A model generated the notes under the pieces. It worked only from the letters and a program-made list of their open reading frames with translations, did no database searches and had not been told where the DNA came from. From Seriola aureovittata (lineage: Eukaryota; Chordata; Actinopteri; Carangiformes; Carangidae), in NCBI RefSeq assembly GCF_021018895.1, contig NC_079378.1, positions 25,974,160 through 26,038,159 of the forward strand: a DNA stretch of 64,000 bases, given 5' to 3'. The position numbers and the translations under genes were made by a program. Positions 38,643 through 50,951 of this stretch are shown here, piece by piece (positions within the stretch are counted from its first letter, which is position 1; every line of letters starts with the position of its first letter).

Positions 38643-38725
38643 GATTTGGTTTCATAACTTTTGAGAGTGAAGACATCGTAGAGAAAGTCTGTGAAATTCA
38701 TTTTCATGAAATCAATAACAAAATG
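38643..38725 (+). CDS. msi2: msi2 coding exon: RRM2 RNP1 motif to end of RRM2 (partial gene)
   Basis: This 83-base internal exon of Musashi-2, an RNA-binding protein that controls translation and stability of UAG-containing mRNAs, follows an AG acceptor at 38641-38642. The acceptor has a run of C and a TTCTCTGTTTCTCTCTGC pyrimidine tract before it. The exon ends at a GTAAGT donor at 38726. It opens with the last two bases of a split glycine codon and then reads [34 protein letters not shown] is the RNP1 core of the second RRM, and the rest is its last helix and strand. The phase (2 bases in, 0 out) joins cleanly to the exon at 48222. From memory, ESEDIVEKV matches vertebrate MSI1 and mammalian MSI2 has ENEDVVEKV; the following exons are clearly MSI2. 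The preceding exon, with the first half of RRM2, was not found upstream in the window. Confidence 0.96.
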
Positions 38726-39020
38726 GTAAGTCCACTCATTTTTTTTTTCAATTCCAGGTGGGCGTTGAAGGATTAATATTTGATTTCTTCTTTCCCCTAG
38801 TATTAATAGGGGAGTCGGTGTGTGTGTGTGTGTGTGGGTGTTCATGTTCATATGCACAAGCTAACACACACATACACACACACTCTGTGGGTCTCTGGGT
38901 CTCAGGGATGGGAAGGCAGTGGTGTGTACTGCCCACAAACCGTGAAATTGTGTGGCTGAGTTCTGCCTGTCAGGCTGAGGGACGGGAGACTGGAGCCTGT
39001 CCCTCTCTTTCTGAATCCCC

Positions 39021-39021
<1 letters not shown>

Positions 39022-39080
<59 letters not shown>

Positions 39081-39082
39081 AC
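39022..39082. repeat. (AC)n microsatellite
   Basis: About 27 AC units with one TAC interruption, within the msi2 intron about 300 bases after the exon at 38643. Confidence 0.95.
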
Positions 39083-41202
39083 AGGTGGAGATGTCCAGGG
39101 ATGCAACAGGGAAGCTACTGGCAGAGGCAGAGTTCATTAGTCAGGGATTAACACCGTCCACAGAGTCCCACTGATACTTGTTTTACTTACACCAGTAATA
39201 TGGTCATCTCACAGCACTACAGAGTTCAGTAGCAGTTTTCTAAGTCATCATGTCACCTATAATAATTGACAGGAACCGACCTTAGTGTGGCGAGTGTGAC
39301 ATTAGGTCCTCCTCCACCCGGTTCCACCCTGCAGGCCTCCTGAAGGATCCTGCATCATTTGAGCGGTTCTGTGGATTGTGATGGACTGCAGGGAATACTT
39401 GTCTTCCCGCCGTGCGGTGGGGCTCCGTCTCTCACTGTGCGTCTTTGCTCCCTCTCAGCATCTGCCTGAAACGGACTGACCGACTGGCCGTCTGACTGAC
39501 AGGACCAGTGTAGTAGAACCATGTTCACCAGGGACCAGCCCAGGTCACATATGACTCCAGTATACATCCCTCCGTGTCTCTGCACTGCATCACAGTCGGT
39601 GCTCAGGACTGCAACCGAAAACTCCAGAGTGTGACAGAAATAAGTGTCTGTGTGTGGAAGATATTCTGTCACAATCAAATGTCTCAGATCCTTTGACACG
39701 TAGGCGTAGCAGTGTGTGAACACAAATATCACACATCAACATCAGGCATGAATGCACAGGCCAGAGCTTCTATTTATGCACACAAAGCAAAACAATATTT
39801 CAAACACTTTTCCACACATATTTTTGAACAATTTCTGTTACAAAAATATTTAATAAAACATTTGTTTACCAACAAATCTGACATCAAATCTCCCTCATCA
39901 ACTTGGACCATGTAGAAAAATGGGCCTCATTTAAGTCCAACTCACAGCCAGGTTGTAAGAACTTCTAATTAACAGCAAACAGTGGTGATAATTATGAATG
40001 CAAATTTGTTTAATAAGTAGCTCAATATTGTAGTAACCATTATTAAATTTAAAATATTTTCTTCCTTTAAACAATTATAGCAGTAAATCAGGTTTGATCA
40101 CAAAAAAATGAAATATTTGAATTATAAATTAAAAACAAAATAAAGTTATCTCTCTAAATTGTTGCTCAAACAAAACCCCAAAATAATTCTGTGTAACTTA
40201 CAGAGCTCATTAAAGAAAGAAATGAGTTGAGATGAACTGGACAGGTGAAGCACTAACACAAAGACGAACCCACTTACTGTATATTGTATTGATTATTGAA
40301 ATTAAATAAGACCACTTGACTTCCATTCCCTTTGCATATACAGGTTGAATTGTACCTCTGTTACAGAGCTGCAGGGATGATGTATGTTTGGTTCAGTCGT
40401 GAAGTTAGCTTCACCCTGGTTCCCTCCACAAACAGCCAATGGGATTTTAACATTGTCTTTTGGGTTATTAGAGAAAATAAACAACAGCTTCTGATCCTGA
40501 CAGGTTTAATTCAGCAGGATCATCTTCACTAATGAACACCACTTTATGGTGTTTGAAGCTTCAAGACAATCAGCAGAAGTAAAGAGCTAATGTTAGGCTA
40601 CAAACCAGAAACACCAGAGTCACATGACTTCAATGTCTCCACCACTAGACTTCAGCTTGTAGTTTGATTCAGCTCTGACCTCTTCTATAAAAGCCGTTCC
40701 TCTGACAGAGTTAGTGAAAGTTTGTATAAACACAACAAGGCTCTAAAGGTGGGCTGGTGAGTAGGTCTGTTTTCATGTTCCACATGATGACGCTTAACGT
40801 CTCCGACGACCTCTGTAGTCTCATTTAGACACTTGTCAGCAACCGAGACGTAAAAGCTTAAAGAAATCAGGACTGACTGGAGTATTTACTGACGTATTTT
40901 ATGTTTTAGTGTCTTGTTGAGCACAGCCCTGATTTCAGTCATCGAACCAAAAACACATTTCAAACCCCCAGAGACTTCAGGACCAGGGAGTGATAAAATG
41001 CAACTAATGTCTGTGTTTCAGGATTCATTCCTGCTGCACTCTATTACTGCTTTACAATTGTAATGATTAATATTAGAGAGAGTAGAACTATAAAAAGAGT
41101 GGGAGAGAAAGATTGAAAAAATTTTAGGTCGTTTTTTTAATCCTCTCTTCTTATAAATTGCCATCACAGCAGTCAGTGGATACCTTTGACTGACAACAGT
41201 GC

Positions 41203-41234
41203 TGACAGTTATAGTTATTGACAGTTATAGTTAT
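41203..41234. repeat. 16-base direct tandem repeat, two units
   Basis: TGACAGTTATAGTTAT occurs twice head to tail in the msi2 intron. Confidence 0.95.
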
Positions 41235-44064
41235 TGTGATCAGTAAACCTTTACTATTACAGGTCTGTGTAAAGTTTAAAATGAGAAGAGACCTCTGTGC
41301 TGGACTTGTGACCACACACCGCTGTGGTGTGCAGCACTCTTGTGCATTGTGACATGTTGCACTTCACAGGGTGTGGCCACAAAATGCATCAGCCACCACT
41401 GCAGGAATGCTACAGTTACTCATAAGAGAAAATGACACATGTGGAAACCATGTGACACATCTGGTCCTCGAAACCTTAACAGGAAGGATGAGGATGATTT
41501 GTGGGGCAGTACAGTGTGAAAACACAGAGCAAGCGCCAGTTTTCTGAGGCTTTTGTCACCTTTGTAGGGGTCCCTCCTGGCAACACCCTCTTTATTAATT
41601 GAGCTAGGATGCAGGAAATAAGTGTGTCCATCAGATCTTCTGCAAAGTGCTGACATCTGAGAATGTCGGCAAAAAGAAAAGAATGAAGAGTGTGTTAAGA
41701 GCATTTTTCAAAGACACTTCAGGTTGTACCTTTAGTCTTCTCGGCACAGAGGAGAGTACTGGTTATCCAGTGTCTGAAGCACCAGCACACAAAATAAAAA
41801 ATGCCTCCTGTCTTCATCCTTATGAAGTACCATACAGAAATAGACCTCATCCATCCTCCCTGCGAGTGTTATCTAAGATGGTTCTTGAATAATTGATGCA
41901 GACAGAAATTCCACCCCACATGGGAGGGCTGTAGATGTACAGGGCACCCCACCTTCTCCTTGCCCGTCATCTGAAGGGCTGTGGCAGTGTAGTGGGTCAA
42001 TGCCCACTCAGATGTGAGTGACGGGACCTTTTAGTGACTTGGTCAGTCACCCTGTGTTCATGTGCCACTGAGGCCTCACTCCCAGGAGCACTTCCTCTCT
42101 GTCACTGTGAGTTCTGCCTCATATATAATTAAAAACAGGGTGCTGCTTAGCAAGAAGCTCTCAACCTGCCCCACCAGCTGCACTGATTTCTTTGCTCTCA
42201 CCTTTCCCGACTGCCCTGCTTGAGCAAACGCAGGATGTGATAAAAGTATGGATTATCCTCTCCAGGACAGAAACATCCTTTAGCCACAGCACCTTGTATT
42301 AAAAGCAGTAAATATTGTAGAGTAAAATTCAATAAGCATAAGATGGCTTGACGGTTTTCAAATACTTGAACAGTTTATCACACCCTCTGGTTTCCTCATA
42401 TATACATATAATGTCTTTTTCATACACCAGCAAGACAGCACCTTAATACAGTGAAGGAGAAGCTGTGAGTTTTCTACGACAGGATACTGCCCATCACTCC
42501 TCACCCTGCTGTTATGCGTGCGCAGCTAATTCATAATAATACCTATCAAGTATTGGCTCTGATGAGCCAACAATGTGCCATTAAAATGGACTCACATTGG
42601 TTTTAGTCAAGCGCTTCAAGGTAATGTTCTTTAATGTGTCATTTTTAATATTCAGCAGTAGCAAATGATCACAACAGGAGGGAGGAATTTTCTGTAAGTC
42701 GTCAATTTCTCACTGTGTCTTCCTGACGTGACCGACCAATTACAGCGCTGAGGAGGAGACTCTGCAGTCACTGTGGGAGGAGACGAGCACAGGAAGGCGT
42801 TTATACATTAACCTTTAATATGTAGACACACACATGTACCCTGCACATTGTATCGACGATACATGTTGTTTAATAAAGGAGCGGGATGAACGTGTGATTT
42901 TTCTTTAACAATCATAATTAACTTTACTCATGTGTAACTTCTAAATCTAAAAAGGCCACAGAACATAATTTAGTATTTTTTGATTTACTTTTTAACAGTT
43001 CATTCATCTTTTTCTGCAGGGATAGTATTAAATGATATTAATAATAATCCTTTATTTCACTGTCTCATTTCTTTTGGAGATCTTTTAAACTCACTTTGTG
43101 ACGTGTTTCATATTAAACCAAAATGATGAGGAGGTGCATTTTTCCAGTTAGCGTTAGCGACCCAACCCTTGGCTTGATTAGATCATGTGACCACAGGAGA
43201 CACACCTGTTATTTATTTCAGCATCATTATGACATCATCGGCTCAAAAACAGCTCAGTGTGGTTTTATTAGAACAAACAGGTCTTCTGTGAGGACAGTCT
43301 TCAACTGGAAGATGACGTTATATATTTAGCTGTGGTAAAGGTTCATGGGAGTAGTAGATTGTGGGCTGTGATCAGCTGACCCACCTTCTGAGTTAGTTAG
43401 TGGCCGCTGTACCACTTGTGTGTTTACTGCCCTCAAACTATTGTATGAATCTGGGTTATAGCTAACTATTACTGTTTATAGAGTAACTACACCATGAACT
43501 CATTCACTGCCGTGCCATAATCACGTAGAGCTGTTGTTGGCATATGATGTTGATACAGATCTGTTCAAACTTATAGTTTCTGTCTGCTTGGATTTGAACT
43601 AATCCTGTGGCCCCTCCCTAATGGTGACATAACAGGAAAGACTCGGAGGTCTATTATGTGCATTGACCGACAGAAGCTTGCCATGGCTGGTTAGTTTTGT
43701 CTCTGCCCATGCTACACTGAGCCGTGGTCAGTCACGCACTACGTGGCCAGGAGGCCACACCTCCTCCAGTCATTGCTCCCTTGCTCCCCTGCTGTATTTT
43801 ATTTAAAGGTGCGGGGAGAGAGGGTTCCAGTAGAATTTGAGGGGTGTAGTTACTATTTAAAGGATATTTCTACAGAGAGAAACTTAAATCTCTGGGTTGT
43901 TAAAAATATCTTGGAAAATATTTTCTGAAAGACTGGAAATCTTTGAGACTATTTGAACACCAAGTGCCTAATAAGGGAGCAGGACCACCCTTCAGCGGAG
44001 CTTCAGTCCCTCGTGGAATGCTGCGCTACAAGTTCTGGACTCTAAGTAATTGGATGTTTACCCT

Positions 44065-44235
44065 TCATTGAAGAAGGAAAGCTTTGAGGGATGAAGGAGG
44101 TGGAAATCCACTCCGCACTCTGCACTGCAGGACGTCCCATAAAAGCTCAATGATGTTCAGATCTGCTGATTGAGGAAGTGATGGAAGCCATTTGACGTCA
44201 ACCTGATGATCATGGCTCACAACTGAATGTGTCCC
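44065..44235 (-). pseudogene. decayed Tc1/mariner transposase C-terminal fragment
   Basis: On the minus strand one frame is open for about 56 codons between TGA stops and reads HQVDVKWLPSLPQ, SADLNIIELLWDVLQ, CRVRSGFPPPSSL. This corresponds to the hallmark W-P-x-x-S-P-D-L-N-x-I-E-x-x-W-D-x-L segment of the Tc1/mariner DDE transposase, followed by the usual R-x-V-R-S linker. The frame is cut by stops on both sides, and the catalytic N-terminal part is not readable as one frame. Sequence on both sides (about 43950-44420) probably belongs to the same dead element. Terminal inverted repeats were not located. Confidence 0.8.
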
Positions 44236-45037
44236 TCAGTGTGGAGACAATATCATCTCAGAACATAGACGCATGATGAGGAAACAGTGCCGGCACCACA
44301 GGGAGCACCAGGTCCTTAAAATGACCTCATATTCCTGAGCTTTTATATAACCGTGCTGAGATATCATCAGACATAATGACTCTTGTAAGATTGCTGGTCA
44401 TTGAAGGCATCATTGCTTTATCCAAGACTTCTTCCAGAATTGATAGTCTGCTGTAAATACCCACTTTATAAAATACATGACATGCAGTTTTTGTTTTGAG
44501 GGGTTCATGGTGATCTTAAAACTGTCCTCCAACCCCAGTTTATTTTTTCACTATCAAAAACTGATCCTTCAGAGGCTTGAGACATTCATAGTGGGACAAT
44601 AATGGGGACAGGAACATTTTGGATTCACAGGAATTACATAAAATCTCAATAGTGACGAGATTTAACAGGAAAACAAGCATCAAGACTGTTGCGTAATCCA
44701 CTTTTCTATCCACTAGATTTTTTTTTAATAGAAACAGAAAATAGTAGAATTTTGCAGATTTATTTTATTAAGTATTCAAAGATATTGTATTAACTTGGTA
44801 GTAAAGCATTTGTTAAACGGTGGTGAGAAGCCTAAGTGAATAATCCCACCCCACCACACCTGACACAGTGCATTCAGAGCCATGACTTTTCTTAACTATT
44901 CAGTCCATGTGTTTTGACTGTTCAGCTGGGAGTGGGAGCTGGAGTAAATGAATCACACTGTTTCTTTTCTTCAGTCTGCCAGTCTGCTGATGGAATCCAT
45001 TCACTAGTGAAGCTAATAGTAGCCTGCACCTCCCACA

Positions 45038-45039
<2 letters not shown>

Positions 45040-45080
<41 letters not shown>
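45040..45080. repeat. (CA)n microsatellite
   Basis: About 20 CA units. Confidence 0.95.
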
Positions 45081-45083
<3 letters not shown>

Positions 45084-48000
45084 CACTTGTCCCTGAAGGA
45101 CAGTCATTGCCAGTCCATCCCGCCCACACCTTCCTGTTATACCTACAAGGTTAATATGTATGGGAGATGTATTGAAGAGGTCGTGACTGGAGCATCTCAC
45201 TGTTCTGTATCGCAGGGTTTGTATGTGAGAAAGGCTGTACTTTATTAATGCTTCATCAGTGGGTTTTCCTACACTGATTAACAGGCACTTTAGAGCTTGT
45301 TGCCATATGTTTATGTGGATGTGTATCAGGTTTATTTGTAGATAGAGAATGAAAACCCCAAAAAAGACAAATCCTGATTTAAAAACCAGAACAGCAACAG
45401 AACAACATATTCTCTAATGAAGTTTGATGATTGATATGGACAGAATCAGCTTGTGATGAGATCTTTTGACAAATTTATACATGGAATACTAATTACTCCA
45501 GATGCCTTTTTTTTTTCATTTTATCACCGAGACCTTCCAAGCACGAGTGTCCACTCGCTACTTTATGTCAACATCTGTCTCCTTATAGCACACAGCGTTT
45601 TGGGGTCATTTCTTGATGTTGGTTTGGATTACTGTTTACTCCTGACAAACTGGGCTGCAGGTTTCTTGGATGTGATCCAAGGCTGATCTTTTTAAAAACA
45701 GCTGTACGTTGCACGCCTGAGTCTGAGCGATTGCTCTGATCGCTCAAACTAACACAAGCAAAGAGCCACAGTTGTTGTAATAAATCTGCTTGGCAATTTA
45801 GCCCCTGTAGCAATCACAAACAGTATTTCAAATAAGTTACTAAAAAGATTTATTGAAGAGTATACAGACTCTTTCTGGTGACTTTATCTTGGGTTACAGA
45901 AGGACACCAAGTTCAATGATAAGCAAACAACTGCAGTATGTCAGTGCAGCGGGAAACATCTGGATGTATGTCAAGGAAACCACCTGGTCAGCGCTGTGTG
46001 GCAGGTGTGTGTATGTGTTTGTGTGTGTGTTCATAACACGATATTGTGCTGCCTTCGTAGCATCAAGAGGCCGAGCCAAGTTGCACAAGCAATAATGCAG
46101 GAAGAGACTTGCCCGTGAATGTAGTGTTCCTCCTCCGTTCCTGCAGCAGAAGATTCAGTCTGAGAAATCCCTCCACATGACAACATTTGAATCTCTGCAC
46201 TCTGCTTCATTGTCAGATTGTGTTCTCCTTTCTTTTTCCTGTTCTTTGACTTAGTTCACTCTTGAAAGCTCCTGCCTCCTTCCCTCCAACAGTCCTGTGT
46301 GTTTGAAGCAGGTGAACACCCACACACTCACACCACCACAGATCCTGGCTCCTGGCTGGTTTTAAATCCATGACAAAGAGCCTTCTCTCTGAATATCAAA
46401 GACCCACATCTGAGAGAATGTAGGCATGACTCACACCCGGGTCTGTCTTACTCCCAGCAGGCTACCTGAGCGTTCAGCTCGCTGGATGTGGCAGGGGCTA
46501 GTGGAGGACGCTGATCAGACACCGTCATGTCTGTGGTGTGGGCAGAGCTCGGCTGTATTTGTCACCCAGCTATGTGAATGTGAAGATCCCAGCAGTGTGC
46601 TGAGATTTCTAACAGACCCATTTGTCCCACCTGGTTCCTACTTCCGTGCCGGGGGTCATTCTCTGACAATAAGAGTGCCTGTGGTCTCCTCAGTACAATG
46701 TCAAACCATACTAGGTGAGCACGGAGGGCAGAGTAGCTGTGACAGCTACAAAGTGGCTGAGGGAACTGTGTACTTTAGTTGGTCTGCTTCAAATGAAAGG
46801 GCTGCTAACAGCAACAAATCACAGCCCTGCAACGCAGCAACTTTCCCTCTGTGATAGAAACCTTTTTCATTAGTGTTCCCTTTTTACATTTCCTTCTCCC
46901 TGCTGGATACACACAGCTTGTTACACTATTCATTTAGCACAACAACTTCTTGCAGATGTGAAGTTTTATTTCAGTTTGGCAACTTGCAGTTGCACATTGT
47001 GTCTGCCACTGTGTGTGTATGAGCGCATGTGAATAATAATGTGCACCTCTAGCCTGTCAGAGTTGCAAGCCTTTTTGTATGGATGCCGGGTCGTGCCTTG
47101 GTCGAGGTGTACACAGCACTGGCGCAGTAGCCTGTCTTGTGCAGCAGGCCAGGATGACATGTGAATCGCAGCAGCCGAGAAAACCCTGCTTAAGTGGAGG
47201 CAGTAGGGAGAAGCAGGCGAGAGCCAGGAGGCAAACAGACAAACAGATGGACAGGCTGATGCCAAGCAGGCAGTGGAGCAAATAGATTGTGCAGCATGGT
47301 GAACAGACTCAGCCTAGCAAAGAACAACCAACAGACACAAGACCATGCCACCGTTGTCAGCCGCTTGTGCTTCTCTATAATTCATCGAGATAGGATAGAT
47401 ATGTTGTAAATAGGACTCTCATCTTCCTCCTTCTCCTCATCTGCCCCTGTCACATCCCTCATTTGATATGTGTTATGTAGGAGGAGGGGATGTCAGTCTT
47501 GCAAGATGGGAAATGAACAAACCTGCATGTGTGAGAAGTGGAGTGAGAGAAAGAAATGCAGGAGAGAGTTGAATGCTGCAGGTGGAATTGGACTGAGGAC
47601 CAGCAGACAAACACAAATGCACAATACAGAGAAAAAAAGAAAGAACCATATTCAGTTATGAAACACATTTTCTGCCAGCACCAGATTTTAAACACACTGC
47701 TCTGGAAAGATTTAAGTAAAATGAAAGAAACAAGACTGAACAAATGGACATTTTGTCAGGAGAGATTATTGCTTTTGAGATTATTCAGTGTTTAGATTGA
47801 ACAAAAAACTGCTCTTCACAAAGAGACTGGACATACTGCCTCACAGCAGGACTTTGATAACAGAGCTTCTCCCACCTTGATGTCTCAGAAACTCTTGGAA
47901 AGTATTTAGCTTGTATTTCCCCGAGGCATTGGACACATGCTCACTGGAGCAATAACCTTTGCTTTAATGCAGGAGGAGCATGATTGTAAGTTTTCCTCAG

Positions 48001-48164
48001 AGACTTTGCTCTAAAATGTGAGGTGCTCAGATTGACTCAGTCTTGTTTTTTCTCTATGGAAAACATCTAGCTGTGCAACTCAAATAGAAAACCACCTTAA
48101 AGAGCCGAGACAGGCCTGTCAGAACTGTCTGCTTGTGTACCTACACAGTCTAATGGTTTGTCTC

Positions 48165-48215
48165 TGTGTGTGTTTGTGTGTGTGTACATGTGCATATGTG
48201 TATGTTTGTCTGTCT
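48165..48215 (+). promoter_or_regulatory. UG-rich tract in place of a plain pyrimidine tract before an msi2 exon
   Basis: The last 55 bases of the intron read TGTGTGTGTTTGTGTG, then alternating TG/TATG words, then TGTCTGTCTACATAG. UGUU and UG repeats are known binding sites of CELF proteins and TDP-43. The acceptor plus exon start (ACATAGGTAG) carries two UAG triplets, the Musashi core motif. Regulation is inferred. Confidence 0.45.
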
Positions 48216-48221
48216 ACATAG

Positions 48222-48336
48222 GTAGAATGTAAGAAGGCCCAGCCCAAGGAGGTGATGTTCCCACCAGGTACACGAGGGCGAGCCAGGGGTCTGCCCTACA
48301 CCATGGATGCCTTCATGCTGGGAATGGGCATGCTGA
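48222..48336 (+). CDS. msi2: msi2 coding exon: RRM2 end and [10 protein letters not shown] linker
   Basis: This 115-base exon has its AG acceptor at 48220-48221 and a GTGAGT donor at 48337. It reads [32 protein letters not shown] and LGMGML, plus the first base (A) of a split codon. [11 protein letters not shown] closes RRM2 in all vertebrate Musashi proteins. The segment [27 protein letters not shown] separates MSI2 from MSI1, which from memory has an MSPTGSARGRSRVMPYGMDAFMLGIGML-type linker. The acceptor is unusual because it is preceded by a UG/UGUU-rich tract (48165-48215) in place of a plain pyrimidine tract. The donor is followed by a short CA run (48343-48356). The intron from the previous exon is 9,496 bases. 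Confidence 0.97.
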
Positions 48337-48906
48337 GTGAGTCACACACACACACAAAAAAAACAAACAAATGAGCTATACACACCTTTATATGATCCAG
48401 ATGTTTGAAATCATGCATCCATCAAACGGCAGTTGAACTCAAAAATTCAGTTTAAAAGAATCATATTTTTCACCAGCTGGGGAAGTGTCAGACATGCACG
48501 CCATTCACTCATCAGTTTCTACCTGCTAAAAAAATCAACTTATGCAAACTCTCGTCTAGATAACCCCATTAGGTGGGCGCTGCCCCTAATTAGGCTGCTT
48601 CAAGGTGTGCCACCAGTGGCCACTGTGGTCTATTTCTGGTGGAGTCTGGTACAGGCAGCCCCCGGGCATATAGGAGCAGACCAGCACATTAGCAGACTAA
48701 ATGAAGAGGAAAATTGGTGTAATGTCATATTAAGGATTCATCACTGTGCCCCCCTTAATGGGTAATGAAGGGGACACACATGTCAGGGAGAGATCTCATC
48801 TACAGGGACCTCAGCTGCTGGCCCACCCCCCTTCATTACCATCCAGCCCATGCCTGCGGCCCTTTTTATTCAACACTACTGCACACTCTCCCTACCTGCC
48901 CTCTGT

Positions 48907-48977
<71 letters not shown>

Positions 48978-48999
48978 GTCTATCTGTCTATCTATCTAT
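48907..48999. repeat. (TATC)n / (GATA)n microsatellite with GACA variants
   Basis: About 23 TATC units, the last ones mixed with TGTC. On the minus strand this is GATA with GACA, the Bkm-type repeat. Confidence 0.97.
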
Positions 49000-50108
49000 G
49001 TGCATTTCCTATGCATATAATTTGTATGTGCGACCCAACCAAATGGATTTGCCCTCACATAAAAGATTTATTTTTTCCTTCAAAAGCAAAAGAGACACAC
49101 AGCTGATTGTAAGAGACTGTGGCCCCTCCCCCTCCCTCTTGTAGCAGGTGCAGGCAGAGCCACAGTCATGCATTTTTATCTGCATGGGCTAACGTCATGT
49201 TTAAAGCGGCTTTGAAAGTCAATAGCGAGTCATGCTGCTTGTTTTGCATTTTCTTTTTTTAAAAATGGAACCAGTGAATTTAAAACCATTATTGAGCTGT
49301 TTTTGGAACAAGCTGAATTAAAGGGCAATAAAGTAATGATCTATCTGGAGATTCTATTTATGAATCTATCTGTCTGTCTGTACATGTATGTATCTATTCA
49401 TCTATCTATATACAGTTGCATAAACTGTCATGGTTATTGCAGGCTTGACCTTTCCATGAGACTGATTATGCAGTTGTTTGTGGTAAAGTGTTGATAAGAC
49501 TGGCCGAGTGCTTCTGTCGGCTGTATCGAAGTCGTTCCCGGTTCCATCTCATCTGTAGAGAAGTATTTAACAAGCACAGTGAACTTTTCAGAACTTATTA
49601 CAGTCTAATGTGTCTGCAAAGAGGAGAGCACTCTTCCCCTCCATTGGGAGATGGCAGCCAGGAAGGCAGTGATGTGCTCATGTGAGAATATTAACAGCCA
49701 ACTTGTTTGGAGACACTCTTATCTAAATGAAATTGGAACAAGGACGGCGAAACATTCCTTTCTATAATTTGCATTTGGAAAAAGGGACCCTAGGCTCATT
49801 ATTTAAGAAAGTGTAAGCTCCTTTTGTGCCAAATCTCATTAAAGCCATCCCTAGCTCCTTTGTTTACTGCCTCTAATCGAGGCATTTATCTTTATTGTGT
49901 TGTGCCCGATGTATGTTTGCTGAAATTAATACACATTTGAGCCGGGGCGAGGTATGGGTGTACCAGATGGATAATTGATTTTAAAGTGAATCAGAACTGT
50001 TGAGCCATAAAATAGATACATTAGCATGCATATTAATAAGGCAAATAAGAGCACTAAGAGGCCACCACCAGGCCAGACACAATGGCAGCCTTCATTTAGT
50101 GAAATGGT

Positions 50109-50125
50109 TCTCTCTCTCCCTCTCT

Positions 50126-50161
<36 letters not shown>
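50109..50161. repeat. (CT)n microsatellite
   Basis: CT dinucleotides with a few CCT interruptions. Confidence 0.95.
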
Positions 50162-50164
<3 letters not shown>

Positions 50165-50909
50165 TCTTGCTTCTTTCCTCCCTCTCTTTTGTTTTGAAAT
50201 ATTTGTAGACGTGCAAGAATTTCATGAGACAGTAGCTTAATTTAACATGAACCTTAATCCACTGTGCGACACTTTTATATTCCTCTCGATAGCTGCTCCG
50301 CACACACTTGGTACACATGTGGCTGCACTTTCTTCATTTATAATCGCCATGTAAAACTCGTTGTAATGCAGTACATCAGAAGAGGAAAATGGTTTTACCT
50401 TCTCAGAAAATGTTGAAATAAGACAGTATAAGGAGCCGCTGTATCGAAGCCAACAATTTCAGTTTGGCATTTATTCAGGTTGAAAGTAAGACAGTATCAA
50501 ACACATAATATCCAATATTCTTCGGTCCGTGATAGCTTTTCATTGTATCGTATCACAGTTCTTTTCAGACCAAACAAACAGAGGGGGCTTTTGTGAAAGC
50601 TATCCATCTGTAGCTTCCTGGTGATGACTTTTCATCAGCACCTAATGAGGATCTTTTTTCTGGTATAGCCTCTGTCCTACTTCATCCAGACCAGACCCCT
50701 CACCGCCTCCCTCAGTTGCATTTCTTTTTGTCTGCGAGAGAGTGGAAAGGGTCTGGGAGAGGCATTTTCCCATTGGGTCAGGAATAAATTGAACTTTTTC
50801 ATGGACAGCAAACACTGATTAGATATTTATGACCAAGGTCAACCTTTCTGATTCCAGCTGGCACAGGCTCTGAGGCATACAGAACAGAGCATCTACACAC
50901 ATGCTCTTA

Positions 50910-50919
50910 CACACACACA

Positions 50920-50950
<31 letters not shown>

Positions 50951-50951
50951 C
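50910..50951. repeat. (AC)n microsatellite
   Basis: AC tract with one ACC interruption. Confidence 0.95.

Larger units (their letters stand above)
38726..48221 (+). other. msi2: msi2 intron (9,496 bases)
   Basis: GT-AG intron between the RNP1 exon and the linker exon. It starts GTAAGT and ends TCTACATAG. It contains the (AC)n tracts at 39022-39082 and 45040-45080, a 16-base direct repeat at 41203-41234 and a decayed Tc1/mariner transposase piece around 44065-44235. It ends in a UG-rich tract. The remainder shows nothing I can name. Confidence 0.93.

Noticed and set aside
46426..46854. 142-codon + strand frame
   Set aside because: No domain, and it sits inside the msi2 intron without splice signals that would join it to the exons.
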